Assembly: GCA_018266095.1 (NCBI GenBank)
Contig: JAFEBC010000402.1
Location: 1-7,471, forward strand
Direction: 5' to 3'
DNA from: Deltaproteobacteria bacterium
GTDB lineage: Bacteria > Myxococcota > Myxococcia > Myxococcales > 40CM-4-68-19
Length of the DNA stretch: 7,471 bases
Shown: piece by piece, positions 1-4,869 of the stretch
How the letters are laid out: each line of letters starts with the position of its first letter
Numbering within the stretch: the first letter of the stretch is position 1
The notes under the pieces: model-generated
The model's database searches: none
What the model saw: only the letters and a program-made list of their open reading frames with translations
Told to the model about the DNA's origin: nothing
Made by a program: the position numbers and the translations under genes

Positions 1-653
1 CCCATCACGCCCGCGAAGGTCAGCTCCGGCGACTGCGCCAGCGAATCCATCAGCGCCACGAGCTCGTTGTCGTGCACCACGCCGCCGCGCCGCAGGCCCA
101 CGTCGAGCTCGATGACCACGCGCAGCGTCCGCTTCTGCGCCCGCGCCACGCGCACGAGGCCCGCCAGCCGCTCGCGCGAATCCACCAGGAAGCGCACGCG
201 CGCCGCGTCGTCGCCCACGTGCTTCACCAGCGCGAGGGTCGCCTCCTCGGGCATCGGCTTGCCGAAGAGCAGATCGGCGTCCTTGAAGTTCGCGAGCAGC
301 GTCTCGGCGTGCGGCGCGTGGAACACCATGAGCCGCTTGGTCTGCGCGCGCTCCATCACGTGCGCCAGCAGCTCCAGCGACGGCAGCGACTTCGCCACCA
401 CCCGCAGCCTCCGCGCGCCCACCTCGCGCTTGACGAAGTCGATGTTGGCGTCCAGCGCGTCCAGATCGATGAACGCGCACGGCGTGCCCTCGCAGCTCGC
501 CCGCGCGGTGCCGTTGAGCGGCGTCAGCGCCGCGTTCGCCGTCTCCAGGCCGCGATCCTCGGGCTTGAGCAGGAACGCGAGCACGCCCGCGGCCACCAGC
601 ACGAAGAGCACCGTGAGCTTCACCCCGCCTCGCGCACCGGACCTGTCGAGCAT
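1..653 (-). CDS. Membrane-anchored alanine racemase / D-threonine aldolase-like PLP enzyme (N-terminal part)
   Basis: The frame reads from ATG 653 leftwards without a stop to the window edge (217 complete codons). An in-frame TGA at 671-669 lies just upstream and no other start codon lies between, so the start is well fixed. Residues 12-29 form one hydrophobic segment (VKLTVLFVLVAAGVLAFLL) after a short basic N-terminus, so the enzyme is probably anchored in the inner membrane facing the periplasm. From residue 60 the sequence fits the fold-type III PLP barrel of the alanine racemase N-terminal domain family: AFIDLDALDANI, then LRVVAKS with K88 as the likely PLP lysine (compare RPHAKTHK in D-threonine aldolases), then IELDVGLRRGGV near 181-192 (EIDVGLxRCGV in the family) and FAGVM at the edge. 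The C-terminal domain that would distinguish racemase, D-threonine aldolase or D-serine dehydratase lies outside, so the substrate cannot be stated. The gene is divergent from the peptidase gene, with 55 bp between the two starts. Confidence 0.85.
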   Translation of the reverse strand, partial: MLDRSGARGGVKLTVLFVLVAAGVLAFLLKPEDRGLETANAALTPLNGTARASCEGTPCAFIDLDALDANIDFVKREVGARRLRVVAKSLPSLELLAHVMERAQTKRLMVFHAPHAETLLANFKDADLLFGKPMPEEATLALVKHVGDDAARVRFLVDSRERLAGLVRVARAQKRTLRVVIELDVGLRRGGVVHDNELVALMDSLAQSPELTFAGVM

Positions 654-708
654 GGGCGAGAGCTTGCCTCAAGACGCGACGCTTTGCTCGGTGGTACACG
701 GGTTCGCG

Positions 709-1764
709 ATGCGTACGACGCTCCCCAGCGCCCTCCTCGCCGCCGCGCTGTCGCTCTGCCTGAGCGGCTGCCTCGCCGTGCACTCCGCGCTGCAGGCCGG
801 CGCCGGCCAGTTCACGCTCATCACCTCCGCCCGCCCCCTCGACGAGGCCAAGGTCAGCCCCTCGACGCCGCCCGCCGTGCGCGCGCTGCTCGAGGAGGTC
901 GACCCCATCCTGCGCTACGCCGACGCGCAGGGCCTGAAGCGCACCCAGAACTACCAGCGCTACGTGGCGCTCCACCGCTCCGCGCCGGTGTGGGTCGTGA
1001 GCGCGTGCCCCGAGCTGTCCCTGACCCCCAAGACCTGGTCGTTCCCCATCGCCGGCCGCTTCCCGTACCTGGCCTGGTTCAGCCCGCGCGCCGCCCGCGA
1101 CTTCGCCGATTCGCTCGCGCTGGAGGGCCTGGACGTCGACGTGCGCCCCGCCCGCGCCTACTCGACGCTCGGCTGGTTCGACGACCCGCTGCTCTCCTCG
1201 ATGCTCACCAGCGGCCCCTCGGCCAGCGGCGAGCTCGCCGACGATCTGCTGCACGAATCCACGCACGCCACGCTGCACATCTCCGGCCAGACGCCCTTCA
1301 ACGAGGGCCTCGCCACCTTCGCCGGCACGCGCCTCGCCCGCGGCTACCTCATCGCCACCTACGGCACCGAGGGCCGCGCCACCAAGGCCTTCGAGGAGGA
1401 CGAGCAGCGCCGCAAGGAGACCTCGCAGCTCCTGAGCGACGCGGCCAAGGCGCTCGATACGCTGTATCGCTCCCCGGCCAGCGACGACGACAAGCGCAAG
1501 CAGAAGAAGTCCATCCTCACCCAGCTCCAGAACCAGCTCGGCTGGCGGCGCGCGATCACCAACGCCACCCTCTCGCAGCACCGCACCTACCAGACCGGCG
1601 AGGCCCTGTTCGACAAGCTGCTCAAGGCCTGCGCGTCGGACTTCAAGTGCTTCTTCGCGCGGCTGGGCACGCTCAGCGAGGGCAGCTTCCAGAAGCCGCA
1701 GCAGGAGGATCTGGAGCCCGTGCTGGCGCCGCTCATGGCGGTGCAGTCCGCGATGCGTGACTGA
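709..1764 (+). CDS. Lipoprotein zinc metallopeptidase, predicted aminopeptidase family (PF10023/DUF2265-like)
   Basis: 351-residue protein starting at ATG 709. The N-terminus MRTTLPSALLAAALSLCLSGC is a lipoprotein signal with lipobox LSGC, acylated at C21. The body matches the family once called DUF2265 / predicted aminopeptidase: VVSACPELSL near 97-105, WSFPIAGRFPYLAWF at 110-124, AYSTLGWFDDPLLSSML at 150-166, and the zinc site HESTH (H182, E183, H186) with FNEGLATF supplying E199 as probable third ligand. A charged, probably helical stretch covers about 225-275, and the tail carries TNATL and YQTGEALFDKLL, also typical. Substrate is unproven; the aminopeptidase label is a family prediction. 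The frame stays open upstream to base 67, but that extension is Arg/Ser-rich, lacks a signal and lies antisense to the PLP-enzyme gene, so ATG 709 is preferred. No clear Shine-Dalgarno precedes it; the extended -10-like TGGTACAC at 692-699 would give a very short leader. The gene ends at the edge of the long inverted repeat. Confidence 0.85.
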   Translation: MRTTLPSALLAAALSLCLSGCLAVHSALQAGAGQFTLITSARPLDEAKVSPSTPPAVRALLEEVDPILRYADAQGLKRTQNYQRYVALHRSAPVWVVSACPELSLTPKTWSFPIAGRFPYLAWFSPRAARDFADSLALEGLDVDVRPARAYSTLGWFDDPLLSSMLTSGPSASGELADDLLHESTHATLHISGQTPFNEGLATFAGTRLARGYLIATYGTEGRATKAFEEDEQRRKETSQLLSDAAKALDTLYRSPASDDDKRKQKKSILTQLQNQLGWRRAITNATLSQHRTYQTGEALFDKLLKACASDFKCFFARLGTLSEGSFQKPQQEDLEPVLAPLMAVQSAMRD

Positions 1765-1765
1765 G

Positions 1766-1930
1766 AACAGCAACGGCAAAGGCTTCACAGGAAGGAAAGA
1801 AGGAAGGGCGTTGACCCCTTGCCTCGGACAGATCGAATCGAGGTCTGCAACCGCAAGGATCGTGCACCCGAAGAGGAGAGAGTTCTTCCTTCCTTCTTTC
1901 CTTCCTGTGAAGCAGTTCGCTGTTGCTCTT
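1766..1930. repeat. Long nested inverted repeat with GA-rich arms between convergent genes
   Basis: Bases 1782-1807 and 1888-1913 are perfect inverted copies over 26 bp; each contains the purine tract GGAAGGAAAGAAGGAAGG (or its complement). Pairing continues outward, imperfectly and with one bulge, to 1766 and 1930 (AGCAAC at 1769-1774 against GTTGCT at 1922-1927). The 80-base centre has its own dyads: CCTTGC 1817-1822 with GCAAGG 1853-1858, and inside that CCTCG 1822-1826 with CGAGG 1839-1843 or CAGA 1829-1832 with TCTG 1844-1847. The element fills the gap between the stop of the peptidase gene (1762-1764) and the stop of the MAPEG gene (TAA at 1931-1929). It could be a bidirectional terminator, although no U-run follows the stem, a small non-autonomous mobile repeat, or a structured RNA. 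The repeat is seen directly; its role is inference. Confidence 0.9.
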
Positions 1931-2339
1931 ACCCGTGCAAGTGCTGCCACCCGAGCAGCAGCACCCAGCCGCACAGGAACGCCTCGAGCGAGTACGCGAC
2001 CACCATCGTCGGCATGGTGAGCCTGCGCCAGCGGCCGAAGCCCACCGCGTGCAGCACGCGCAGCACCACGGCCGCCCCGCCGATCCAATCGATGGCGCCC
2101 TTGGGCCCGCCCGCCAGCTCGAACACGACCAGCAGCACGCAGAACACCGTGGCGTGCTCGAGCGAGTTCATGTGGCGGCGGATGGCCTTCTGCATCTGCT
2201 TGTCGCCGCCGTCGCCCAGGTAGATGCGCTTCACCATCCGCATCAGGCTGACGATGACCGCGAGCAGGATGACAAGGCCCATCAGGAGGCCCACGTAGAG
2301 GGGCGCGTGGGTGAGCCCCAAGTTCAAGGAAATCGGCAC
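1929..2339 (-). CDS. MAPEG-family (YecN-like) small integral membrane protein
   Basis: 136 residues with four probable membrane segments (about 11-33, 62-77, 82-100 and 109-131). Between segments one and two lies the MAPEG hallmark RRHMNSLEHATVF, with N58 and E61, and the second signature RVLHAVGF carries R94, H97 and G100. Length and layout match the bacterial YecN-like branch rather than the longer eukaryotic glutathione S-transferases and LTC4 synthases. MAPEG enzymes use glutathione on lipophilic or electrophilic substrates, but the bacterial members are mostly uncharacterised, so catalysis is not claimed. The start is GTG 2339: GGAG (complement of 2346-2349) lies six bases before it, and no ATG fits better. 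The gene converges on the peptidase gene across the long inverted repeat and diverges from the secreted lid-like protein gene across a 161-bp control region. Confidence 0.85.
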   Translation of the reverse strand: MPISLNLGLTHAPLYVGLLMGLVILLAVIVSLMRMVKRIYLGDGGDKQMQKAIRRHMNSLEHATVFCVLLVVFELAGGPKGAIDWIGGAAVVLRVLHAVGFGRWRRLTMPTMVVAYSLEAFLCGWVLLLGWQHLHG

Positions 2340-2425
2340 GTTGGACTCCGAGGTCGGGGCGCTTCGACTATCATGGATGGCGCCGCGTAGTTCTCCTGTC
2401 GGTCAGCGGACGGATCCGGTCTCCG

Positions 2426-2454
2426 TTGACATCCGACATTGGGCCTGTCCTACT
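2426..2454 (+). promoter_or_regulatory. Candidate sigma-70-type promoter for the lid-like protein / oxidase pair
   Basis: TTGACA at 2426-2431 is a perfect -35 box. Seventeen bases downstream, CCTACT at 2449-2454 is a weak -10 hexamer helped by an extended TG at 2446-2447. Transcription would begin near 2461, about 40 bases before ATG 2501. The -35 is convincing and the -10 is not. An alternative -10-like TATCAT at 2369-2374 has no well-spaced -35 box. Confidence 0.4.
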
Positions 2455-2476
2455 GCAACGATAGGACGGTCGTCCT
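2445..2476 (+). promoter_or_regulatory. Overlapping alternative hairpins / possible operator
   Basis: GTCCTA 2447-2452 pairs with TAGGAC 2462-2467 (nine-base loop, extendable by U2446-G2468 and C2445-G2469). AGGAC 2463-2467 can instead pair with GTCCT 2472-2476 across a four-base loop. The central arm can join only one partner at a time. The left arm overlaps the candidate -10 box, which suits a DNA operator; if transcription starts further upstream the same bases could act as an RNA switch. The function is inference. Confidence 0.35.
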
Positions 2477-2500
2477 GGGCCGGTCATTTGGGGTCAAACC

Positions 2501-3010
2501 ATGCGTCGTTCACTCCGTCAGCGTGCTCTCGTCGGTCTCACCGCCACCCTGGCGCTCGCCACCTCGGCCGCGCCGCCTGCCCGCGCCGCCGACAAGAAGA
2601 AGTCGATCACGGCCTATCCCGCGCCCTTCGGGAGCAAGCCGTCGATCTTCCGCGTGCGCCTGCCGGAGGGCGTGTCACCCAAGGGCGGCCCGGCCGTCCT
2701 CAAGATCGACGGCGTCGAGAGCGAGGGCGGCCTCATCCTGCGCGTCTTCGTGGCCGCGCCCGAGGCGAACCTCGCCACCTCGATGGACGACAAGCGCTAC
2801 GCCGGCAACGTCTCGATCGTGGCCGCGGGCAAGACGGCCAAGGGGAAGAAGCCGCCCATCGCCAACGCCGCGCTGGAGCTCACCCCCGAGGCGCGCGCGC
2901 TGGTCGCGGCCGCCGGCGAGCTGGTCGTGACCATCGTCCCCACCGACGTCGACGGCAAGGAGCCCGCCGCGGCCTCGTTCACGATCAAGAAGATCGCGCT
3001 CGACCTCTGA
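2501..3010 (+). CDS. Secreted stand-alone protein resembling the polyphenol oxidase C-terminal (KFDV-type) domain
   Basis: 169 residues. MRRSLRQRALVGLTATLALA is a Sec signal with a probable cut after ARA (residue 29). The mature part, about 47-169, is predicted to be mostly beta strand and follows the order of the C-terminal domain of plant-type polyphenol oxidases: AVLKIDGVES (65-74), LILRVFVAAPE (78-88), YAGNVSIVAAGK (100-111), ALELTPEARALVAAAG (124-139), ELVVTIVPTDVDG (140-152) and FTIKKIAL (160-167). The tail of the oxidase encoded next door (about 377-480) shows the same order: LRVQGIDV, VIVKLHAQDP, YVGYLAVVAR, ALDLVPAVRQTISSA, LTVVPSSIGG, KITMSHQRI. There is no His, Cys or Trp, so a metal-chaperone role through His or Cys, as in Streptomyces MelC1, is unlikely; an active-site cover or folding partner is more plausible. 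The ribosome site is weak (GGGG at 2490-2493). The ORF is solid; the homology was judged by eye. Confidence 0.75.
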   Translation: MRRSLRQRALVGLTATLALATSAAPPARAADKKKSITAYPAPFGSKPSIFRVRLPEGVSPKGGPAVLKIDGVESEGGLILRVFVAAPEANLATSMDDKRYAGNVSIVAAGKTAKGKKPPIANAALELTPEARALVAAAGELVVTIVPTDVDGKEPAAASFTIKKIALDL

Positions 3011-3030
3011 CGCTCCCGAGCCCGCCGGCG

Positions 3031-3106
3031 TCCGCCTCCACCCCACGACGCGGCCCCCTCTAGCCAGCCACGCCCCACGACCAACCCCACACGCCGCACC
3101 CACACC
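3031..3106 (+). promoter_or_regulatory. C-rich, G-poor leader before the oxidase gene (rut-like)
   Basis: Bases 3031-3100 hold 42 C against 11 G and very few T, and include the direct repeat CCCCACGAC at 3041-3049 and 3073-3081. Such unstructured C-rich, G-poor RNA is the known preference of Rho. The stretch lies between the lid-like gene and the oxidase gene, so it could end some transcripts or lower oxidase expression relative to the first gene. No hairpin or promoter stands out here. Rho action is inferred from composition alone. Confidence 0.35.
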
Positions 3107-3119
3107 GAAAGCCGCACTC

Positions 3120-4574
3120 ATGACCGACCCCAAGACTGGTTCCTCACGCCGCGACTTCCTCTCGCTGGTGGGCCTCGGCGCTGTCTCCGGCGCCGCCGCG
3201 CTGACCCTCCCCTACGGCTCGGCCGCCCACGCCGCCGCCGCGCCTTCTTGCGCCGCGCCCACCGGCAAGCTCAAGAGCGGCGCGGGCTCGTTCAACAGCC
3301 CCATCGCCTTCAAGGGCGACTCCGGGCCGCTGCGCACGCGCAAGAGCATGAGCAAGCTCACCTCCGCCGAGCTCAAGAAGCTCGACGCCGCCTACAAGGC
3401 CATGCGCGCGCTGCCCGCCAGCGACCCGCGCTCGTTCGCCAACCAGGCCAACATCCACTGCTGGTTCTGCGGCATGGGCGAGCAGATCCACGGCAGCTAC
3501 CGCTTCTTCCCCTGGCACCGCGCGTACCTCTACTTCCACGAGAAGATCCTCGGCGCGCTCATCAACGACCCCTCGTTCGCGCTGCCGTACTGGGACTGGG
3601 CCAACGACCGCGCCATCCCCGCCGGCTATCGCTCGGGCAACCTGCTCAACTCGACGCGCGACTCGGCGTGCAACAGCGGCAGCAAGACGCTCACCGACCA
3701 GCTCGTGGGCAAGGCCGCGCTCAGCCGTCCGCTCGGCGGCATCGCCACCGCGGCGTTCGTCGGCGACGAGACGCACGGCGGCAACCTCGAGTTCGGACCG
3801 CACGGCGGCGTGCACATCTGGGCCGGCGGCGACATGAGCCAGCTCGACACGGCCGGCCGCGACCCGCTCTTCTACGGCCACCACAACAACATCGACCGCT
3901 ACTGGGCGCAGTGGATCGGCTCCGGCGGCGGCCGCGCGAACCCGTCGTCGTCGGCGTGGCTCAACACGAGCTGGAAGTTCTACGGCCCGGACGAGAAGTG
4001 GTACGTCATCAAGGTCTCCGACGTGGTGAACTACCAGACCACGCTCAAGCAGACCTGGAACCACGATCCGGGCCCGGAGGAGAGCCCCGAGCAGCTCTAT
4101 CACTCGCCCGGCGAGCTGGAGGCCGGCGGCGGCTCCTCGGCCAGCGAGCTGAACTTCTCGGACGGCGCGAACCTCGACGTGAACCCGCGCACGTACAAGG
4201 CGTCGCTCACGGCCACGCACAAGAAGGAGCTGGCCAACTCGGGCACGCCGTTCACGCTGCGCGTCCAGGGCATCGACGTGCCGACGACCGACTCCGTGAT
4301 CGTGAAGCTGCACGCGCAGGACCCGTCGTCGAATGACGGCTCCAGCGCGGACCGCCCGCAGTACGTGGGCTACCTCGCGGTGGTCGCGCGCTCGGCGGGC
4401 TCGATGGCCCACGGCGGGAAGCTGAACACGGCGCTCGACCTCGTGCCGGCGGTGCGTCAGACGATCTCGTCGGCGAGCGACGCGCAGCTCACGGTGGTGC
4501 CGAGCAGCATCGGCGGGCGCAAGCCGAGCAAGATCACGATGAGCCACCAGCGGATCTTCGGCCATAGTTATTGA
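3120..4574 (+). CDS. Tat-exported type-3 copper polyphenol oxidase (tyrosinase/catechol oxidase), plant-like architecture
   Basis: 484 residues. SSRRDFLSLVGLG at 8-20 is a twin-arginine signal with a probable cut near 35-41, so the enzyme should fold with copper in the cytoplasm before export. Copper A ligands are H113 (IHCWFC), H124 (QIHGSYRFF) and H133 (PWHR); C117, four residues after H113, matches the Cys of the Cys-His thioether in plant catechol oxidases. Copper B ligands are H228 and H232 (GPHGGVHIW) and H255 in DPLFYGHHNNIDR. E224 sits where the water-keeper Glu lies. The gate position, 13 residues before H255, is L242 rather than Phe, and the residue after H228 is Gly. WLNTSWKFYGPDEKWYVIKVSDV (280-302) resembles the DWL region, and about 377-480 the KFDV-type cover. 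It should oxidise o-diphenols to quinones with O2; monophenol activity cannot be decided. No clear Shine-Dalgarno precedes ATG 3120, but the Tat motif fixes the start. Confidence 0.92.
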   Translation: MTDPKTGSSRRDFLSLVGLGAVSGAAALTLPYGSAAHAAAAPSCAAPTGKLKSGAGSFNSPIAFKGDSGPLRTRKSMSKLTSAELKKLDAAYKAMRALPASDPRSFANQANIHCWFCGMGEQIHGSYRFFPWHRAYLYFHEKILGALINDPSFALPYWDWANDRAIPAGYRSGNLLNSTRDSACNSGSKTLTDQLVGKAALSRPLGGIATAAFVGDETHGGNLEFGPHGGVHIWAGGDMSQLDTAGRDPLFYGHHNNIDRYWAQWIGSGGGRANPSSSAWLNTSWKFYGPDEKWYVIKVSDVVNYQTTLKQTWNHDPGPEESPEQLYHSPGELEAGGGSSASELNFSDGANLDVNPRTYKASLTATHKKELANSGTPFTLRVQGIDVPTTDSVIVKLHAQDPSSNDGSSADRPQYVGYLAVVARSAGSMAHGGKLNTALDLVPAVRQTISSASDAQLTVVPSSIGGRKPSKITMSHQRIFGHSY

Positions 4575-4591
4575 GAGGCTGTCTTGGTGGC

Positions 4592-4620
4592 GGGGCGCCG
4601 TTCTGATCAAGCGGCGCTCC
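4592..4620 (+). terminator. GC-rich stem-loop behind the oxidase gene
   Basis: GGGGCGCCG at 4592-4600 pairs with CGGCGCTCC at 4612-4620 over nine positions (one G-U pair), with an 11-base loop containing TGATCA. It starts 17 bases after the oxidase stop codon. No T-run follows directly (the nearest is TTTCCTT at 4630-4636), so it is a candidate terminator or 3'-end stabiliser rather than a textbook intrinsic terminator. Confidence 0.45.
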
Positions 4621-4719
4621 ACGATCCGGTTTCCTTGCGGAACCTCCACCAGGGGTGAGCTGCCGCTCCACCTGGACCCCCAGCAACCCCTCCGATCGAC
4701 GTGAGAGATGAGGCAAGCG

Positions 4720-4746
4720 CACGGGCTCCCGAATCGGGGGCCCGTG
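4720..4746. terminator. Strong 12-bp hairpin with AAT loop
   Basis: CACGGGCTCCCG at 4720-4731 pairs with CGGGGGCCCGTG at 4735-4746 around a three-base loop. The only non-Watson-Crick position is T4727 with G4739, which is a G-U pair in the plus-strand RNA. It lies upstream of the lipoprotein promoter, so it could insulate that promoter from read-through. There is no T-run on either side, so termination is plausible but not shown. Confidence 0.4.
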
Positions 4747-4773
4747 GTGCTTCGAGGGCCGGCCTCGTGCGCG

Positions 4774-4803
4774 TTGAACTCCGGCCCGGCGCGTTGCTAG
4801 GGT
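4774..4803 (+). promoter_or_regulatory. Candidate promoter of the propeller lipoprotein gene
   Basis: TTGAAC at 4774-4779 and TAGGGT at 4798-4803 are 18 bases apart, and TGC directly before the -10 makes it an extended -10 box (TGCTAGGGT). Transcription would begin near 4810, giving a leader of about 60 bases that includes the palindrome at 4826-4843. This is the best-formed promoter in the window, though based on consensus matching only. Confidence 0.5.
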
Positions 4804-4825
4804 TTCAAAGCGACGACTGTTGGCA

Positions 4826-4843
4826 TTCCGACAAATGTCGGAA
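4826..4843. promoter_or_regulatory. Perfect 18-bp palindrome (operator-like) ahead of the lipoprotein gene
   Basis: TTCCGACAAATGTCGGAA has two perfect 8-bp arms around a central AA. It lies just downstream of the predicted transcription start and ends 26 bases before ATG 4870. As DNA it suits a dimeric repressor acting as a roadblock; as RNA it folds into a 7-bp stem with an AAAU loop. I do not recognise it as the site of a named regulator. Confidence 0.55.
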
Positions 4844-4860
4844 CGTGGTGCGGCGTCGCG

Positions 4861-4865
4861 GGAGG
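4861..4865 (+). promoter_or_regulatory. Shine-Dalgarno of the propeller lipoprotein gene
   Basis: GGAGG, preceded by another G, lies four bases before ATG 4870. It is the strongest ribosome site in the window and supports this start, which also gives a clean lipoprotein signal. Confidence 0.75.
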
Positions 4866-4869
4866 CCCC

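Larger units (their letters stand above)
4575..4869. other. Non-coding region between the oxidase and propeller lipoprotein genes
   Basis: About 295 bases with no supportable gene. In order it holds the stem-loop at 4592-4620, a weaker bulged hairpin at 4628-4644 (GGTT-T-CC / GGAACC), near-repeats CTCCACCAGG and CTCCACCTGG (about 4644-4653 and 4665-4674), a strong hairpin at 4720-4746, a promoter at 4774-4803, an 18-bp palindrome at 4826-4843 and a Shine-Dalgarno at 4861-4865. The first half looks like transcript-end sequence and the second half like the control region of the lipoprotein gene. Confidence 0.7.

Noticed and set aside
67..708. N-terminal extension of the peptidase frame
   Set aside because: The added 214 residues are Arg/Ser/Thr-rich with no recognisable domain, and they lie antisense to a convincing PLP-enzyme gene. 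The lipoprotein signal begins cleanly at ATG 709.
1821..1860. tRNA-like look of the inverted-repeat core (TCGAATCGAGG, loop-like CTGCAACC)
   Set aside because: No acceptor stem, D-arm or anticodon arm can be assembled at tRNA spacing; the dyads fit a nested hairpin better.
1923..2390. Plus-strand open frames opposite the MAPEG gene
   Set aside because: They are His/Arg/Gln-rich with no family resemblance, while the minus strand has four membrane segments, both MAPEG signatures and a good Shine-Dalgarno.
2373..2390. Five-codon upstream reading frame (ATG GAT GGC GCC GCG TAG)
   Set aside because: It has no ribosome site and lies upstream of the better promoter for the following gene, so it is probably not transcribed with it.
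3144..4649. Long minus-strand open frame of about 500 codons opposite the oxidase gene
   Set aside because: The product is a repetitive Arg/Val/Ala/Glu composition without motifs, as expected from the reverse complement of a GC-rich gene. The opposite strand carries all the copper ligands.
4821..4843. Sigma-54 promoter suggested by TTGGCATTCC
   Set aside because: The GC of the -12 element is missing at the required distance from the GG; the bases there are AA, inside the palindrome.
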